Source: CAZAQV01 sp964487255 (GTDB taxonomy: Bacteria; Myxococcota_A; Polyangia; Polyangiales; CAZAQV01). From it: 64,000 nucleotides of DNA. The DNA lies in NCBI GenBank assembly GCA_964487255.1, contig CAZAQV010000008.1:1-64000 (forward strand), in the 5' to 3' direction. Positions 61,384-64,000 of the stretch are shown here, piece by piece. A program made the position numbers and the translations under genes. The stretch's first letter is position 1; the number at the start of each line of letters is the position of its first letter. The notes under the pieces were generated by a model. That model was not told the origin of the DNA. It saw only the letters and a list, made by a program, of their open reading frames with translations, and made no database searches.

Positions 61384-61743
61384 CTACCGTACAAGCCGTA
61401 GAACCACACCGGCCAGCCCTCCCGGCTCACTGTATTGGACGTCGACTCGGGAGCCATGGAAGATGATTCGGCATGAAACATCAGTACCCAACAGCGCGGG
61501 ACGAAGAACGAGGACGTTTACCCGGTTGTGGTCGTCGACGCTGCGCTGCGGAGTGAGCCCGTGGCGAGTTGCGAGTGAGTTGGCTTCGGCTTCGCTGCTG
61601 ACCTGACTGGCATGTGCCTCCCTGCAATAGTCGTCAATCTTACTCCATTCATCGTGTGGGTCATCGGGAAGCAGAAATTGCAGGAGGAACCAGCCGCCGA
61701 GCAAAATTGCGCCAAACCATAGAAGGGAACGTAGGTGGTGCAT
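61384..61743 (-). CDS. Small membrane-anchored protein of unknown function
   Basis: A 119-aa protein with one N-terminal transmembrane helix (LLWFGAILLGGWFLLQFLLP) and a small exterior domain with DDYCREAHASQVSSEAEANS and a Cys later in VSCRIIFHGSRVDVQYSEPG, giving a possible disulfide. No family is recognised. The start at 61743 is chosen for the helix. It lies divergently from the hydrolase gene. Confidence 0.6.
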   Translation of the reverse strand: MHHLRSLLWFGAILLGGWFLLQFLLPDDPHDEWSKIDDYCREAHASQVSSEAEANSLATRHGLTPQRSVDDHNRVNVLVLRPALLGTDVSCRIIFHGSRVDVQYSEPGGLAGVVLRLVR

Positions 61744-61914
61744 GTCCAAACGATAGCGTTCTCTGCGGGCCGAGGGGAGAGGGGTGGTGTGAGCCTTCGA
61801 TCGACGAGGGCCAACGCAGTACGCTACACTCTTGCGACGGTAACCGTGTGCGATCATGAGCTTGTCATTCTGCCGCTGAGGCTTCGAAAGCAACGCAGCT
61901 GGGCGCAGCATCGT

Positions 61915-62766
61915 GTGGCCTTGTTATGGTGGCTGCTCTTGCTTGCTAGTTGTTGGTGCGCGAACCCGGTTTGGGCGCAGACGGTGACGCAAGAGCCGCT
62001 CGCGGTGGAGGCGCAGGGAACACACTGGTTTCGTACGCTGCCAAGTTCGCACAAGATCCCGGACGAAGCGCCGAGCTTGGCGGTGCATGTGACGAAGCAT
62101 GCCGAGTCGGTGCGCGGCGTTGATCTTGTGGTTTACCTTCACGGTTGGCAGGGTTGTCCGCGCGTTCTGTTATCCGCTCAGCGAGTCGCCTGCAGGGAAG
62201 GAGGGCCGATCGAAGAGCCCTTTGCGCTGCGCGCAGCCGTTGAACAAGCCAAACTCCCCGTGGTTTTCGTAGTGCCACAGCTTTCGTTCTGGAAACGCTC
62301 GGGCGCGCCCGGACGTTTTCGAGACCCGGCGTACACGAAGGAGTGGCTCGATGTACTCACGCGCCTACCGCCCCTGCGGCAGAAGCGCATTCGCTCAATC
62401 ACCTTGGTCGCCCACAGCGCCGGCTTCCAAACCGCGCTGGCGTTCCTTTCCGCAGCACCGAACGCGATCGACCAGGTGGTGATGCTCGACGCACTATACG
62501 ATGGTGGTGCGGTTCTTGGCCGTTGGGTGCTTGGCGCGGACGATCGGCGTGCATTGACGCTTACGCTTGGACGGGGTGACACCTGGAGACAGTCAAGGCT
62601 GGCTGAGCGCATGCTGCGCCGGAAGCTTGGTGACGTGGCCATCGGTCGGCCGTCGCTTGAGCATTGGGAGCGGGGCGCCCGTTTCAAGAACGTGCGCGCG
62701 TCGACTAACCACCGCAATATTCCTCGCAAGCAGTTGGCCGAAATACTGAGATTGCTTCTAGAGTAA
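61915..62766 (+). CDS. Secreted alpha/beta-hydrolase-type protein
   Basis: About 283 aa from a GTG, with a signal peptide (ALLWWLLLLASCWCANPVWA). The fold marks are VDLVVYLHGWQGCPRVLL, VVFVVPQLSFWK and the nucleophile elbow LVAHSAGFQTALAF, with Ser in the H-S-A-G motif. The acid and the base are probably in VVMLDALYDG and TNHRNIP. Substrate unknown. An upstream extension of the open frame lacks signal character, but its first GTG at 61735 cannot be excluded as the start. Confidence 0.75.
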   Translation: MALLWWLLLLASCWCANPVWAQTVTQEPLAVEAQGTHWFRTLPSSHKIPDEAPSLAVHVTKHAESVRGVDLVVYLHGWQGCPRVLLSAQRVACREGGPIEEPFALRAAVEQAKLPVVFVVPQLSFWKRSGAPGRFRDPAYTKEWLDVLTRLPPLRQKRIRSITLVAHSAGFQTALAFLSAAPNAIDQVVMLDALYDGGAVLGRWVLGADDRRALTLTLGRGDTWRQSRLAERMLRRKLGDVAIGRPSLEHWERGARFKNVRASTNHRNIPRKQLAEILRLLLE

Positions 62767-62843
62767 TAATAGGCCTTCCAAGCCGTGATTGTTGGTTCGA
62801 GGCGCATTGACATCACGCCGTACAGGCCAGAGAAACCAGGTGC

Positions 62844-63827
62844 GTGCCGGTCCCCTATTCGCTGCTTGACCTCGCCCCGGTTCCTCAAGGCGCAGACGTT
62901 GCGACCGCGTTGTCGAACGCCGTAGTCATCGCGCAGCACGCCGAAGACTTGGGTTACCGGCGTGTTTGGTACGCCGAGCACCACAATACGACGGGGATCG
63001 CGAGTTCGGCGACAGCTGTCTTGATCGGTCACGTCGCTGCCAAGACCGAGCGCATTCGTGTAGGCGCTGGAGGCATCATGCTTCCCAACCACTCGCCCTT
63101 GGTCATCGCCGAACAGTTCGGTACGTTGGCCACGCTCTTTCCAGAGCGTATCGATCTGGGCTTGGGTCGCGCTCCGGGCACCGACCAGCGAACGATGCGC
63201 GCCCTCAGGCGAAGTGGCTTGGAGGCAGAGCGGTTTCCGAACGACGTGGTAGAACTGCTTGGCTATCTAGGCGATGCCGATGACACCACGTCGATTCGCG
63301 CGGTGCCTGGCGTCGGCACGCACGTGCCGGTCTGGATTCTCGGTTCGAGTACCTTTGGCGCCCAGCTCGCTGCGCATTTGGGTCTGCCGTATGCGTTCGC
63401 TTCTCACTTTGCGCCAGCGGCGCTCGAAGCGGCCCTCGGCATCTATCGGAAGATATTTCAGCCTTCGGCGCATCTAGACGCTCCGTGTTTCATGCTTGCG
63501 GTCAATGTCTTCGCCGCGGACACCGATACCGAAGCGCGGTATATCAAGACCTCCATGCAGCTGGCATTCGCCAACCTGCGACGCGGTCGACCGGGCCCTT
63601 TGCCACGCCCCGTCCGCGATATTGAGCAACATATCGAGCCGCAGCTACTCACTGCCGTCGACCAAGCCCTATCCGTTTCAGCTGTCGGCACTCTCGAGAC
63701 CGTGACGCCGCAGCTTCACGCATTGATTGCGCAATACCAACCCGACGAGCTCATTCTGACGAGTCATATCCACGACCAACAAGCGCGTCTGCGTTCGCTC
63801 GAACTCGCCGCCAGAGCCCTGACTTGA
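62844..63827 (+). CDS. Luciferase-like flavin-dependent monooxygenase
   Basis: A 327-aa member of the LLM class (bacterial luciferase superfamily, TIM barrel, FMN- or F420-dependent), subgroup resembling YhbW/MsnO8. Signatures: MPVPYSLLDLAPVPQG, LGYRRVWYAEHHNTTGIASS, IRVGAGGIMLPNHSPLVIAE, FPERIDLGLGRAPGTDQ and PVWILGSSTFGAQLAAHLGL. GTG start at 62844. The substrate is unknown; homologues act on small aldehydes or polyketide-like substrates. The DUF1697 gene follows after 26 bp on the same strand. Confidence 0.92.
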   Translation: MPVPYSLLDLAPVPQGADVATALSNAVVIAQHAEDLGYRRVWYAEHHNTTGIASSATAVLIGHVAAKTERIRVGAGGIMLPNHSPLVIAEQFGTLATLFPERIDLGLGRAPGTDQRTMRALRRSGLEAERFPNDVVELLGYLGDADDTTSIRAVPGVGTHVPVWILGSSTFGAQLAAHLGLPYAFASHFAPAALEAALGIYRKIFQPSAHLDAPCFMLAVNVFAADTDTEARYIKTSMQLAFANLRRGRPGPLPRPVRDIEQHIEPQLLTAVDQALSVSAVGTLETVTPQLHALIAQYQPDELILTSHIHDQQARLRSLELAARALT

Positions 63828-63853
63828 TGAAACGCGGGTGCTAGAACGAGTCT

Positions 63854-64000
63854 ATGTTTGTGGCCTTTTTGCGCGGGATGAACCTTGGCCGACGTCGCAT
63901 CAAAAACACTGACCTCGTCTCGTGCTTTGAGGCACTTGGCTTCGAGGACGTGAGCGCGTTCTTGGCTAGCGGCAACGTGATCTTTCGTACGACCAAGCGC
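63854..64000 (+). CDS. DUF1697 family protein, N-terminal part (runs off the window)
   Basis: The first 49 codons of a gene cut by the window end. MFVAFLRGMNLGRRRIKNTD, then SCFEALGFEDVSAFLASGNV and IFRT match the start of DUF1697 proteins (typically about 180 aa): a F-L-R-G-x-N motif and an A-S-G-N-V motif. Function unknown. It lies 26 bp downstream of the LLM gene, probably in the same operon. Confidence 0.85.
   Translation, partial: MFVAFLRGMNLGRRRIKNTDLVSCFEALGFEDVSAFLASGNVIFRTTKR

Noticed and set aside
62178..63092. 304-aa open frame on the minus strand
   Set aside because: It runs antisense to the hydrolase and luciferase-like genes, both of which have clear family motifs; its composition is typical of shadow translation.

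Overview
The window is a high-GC, gene-dense stretch of a Gram-negative chromosome, most likely from a myxobacterium or close relative (Myxococcota, the former Deltaproteobacteria). The evidence is a MYXO-CTERM-like anchor on a large secreted protease, thrombospondin type 3 and MopE-like calcium-binding repeats, an IgGFc-binding-type lipoprotein, Cys-rich repeat proteins with the pattern C-x-D/N-G-x-x-N-x-x-E-T-x-x-D-C-G-G, and about 21 predicted lipoproteins, many with an Asp/Ala/Ser-rich linker after the lipid-anchored Cys. No replication origin, rRNA operon or complete tRNA gene is visible. The assignment is inferred from protein style, not from a phylogenetic marker.

Layout. Positions 1-5.97 kb are an accessory patch: a truncated ParE-type toxin with its antitoxin, the 3' half of an initiator tRNA gene, a HigBA-type pair, two SUKH (SMI1/KNR4) immunity-type genes, a membrane diguanylate cyclase, a HEAT-repeat gene remnant and a frameshifted BNR-repeat pseudogene. 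A 13-bp tRNA 3'-end repeat recurs near 3.26 kb, so this looks like an integration hot spot. From 5.9 to 21 kb come an aldo/keto reductase, a coiled-coil protein, several surface lipoproteins, an HTTM-like membrane pair, a large membrane/toroid protein, an EAL phosphodiesterase and a metallophosphatase. From 21 to 24.3 kb there is a HEAT/Tudor-like gene, an Imm51-like lipoprotein and a RAYT-type transposase flanked by short tandem repeats. From 24.5 to 37 kb lie a CNNM/CBS membrane protein, a YdeI-like protein, a 1360-aa LamG metzincin, a YaeQ-family gene and an M20-family amidohydrolase whose stop codon is shared with an IS5-type insertion sequence (37,017-37,872). From 37.9 to 45.7 kb lie two lipoproteins, a roughly 1370-aa alpha-solenoid protein, a lipoprotein carrying a Hint (intein/hedgehog-like) domain and a second YaeQ paralogue. 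From 45.8 to 51.1 kb come an RtcB RNA ligase, a DoxX/LysR divergent pair and more lipoproteins. From 51.3 to 61.3 kb is a run of surface proteins: a frameshifted DNRLRE protein, a VWA/TSP3/MopE protein, a plant-like LRR protein, an IgGFc-binding-like protein and a CAP plus cell-wall-binding-repeat-2 protein. The window closes with a hydrolase, a luciferase-like monooxygenase and the start of a DUF1697 gene.

How it fits together. Most of the coding capacity is cell-envelope display: lipoproteins, beta-propellers, calcium-binding repeats and a surface protease. The second theme is defence and competition residue: toxin-antitoxin pairs and several immunity-type genes (two SUKH, one HEAT/Tudor, one HEAT remnant, one Imm51-like) with no cognate polymorphic toxin in view. 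Single GGDEF and EAL enzymes point to local c-di-GMP control. The least familiar pieces are the Hint lipoprotein facing the giant solenoid gene next to a YaeQ copy, the cell-wall-binding repeats in an apparently Gram-negative cell, and the plant-type LRR lipoprotein.
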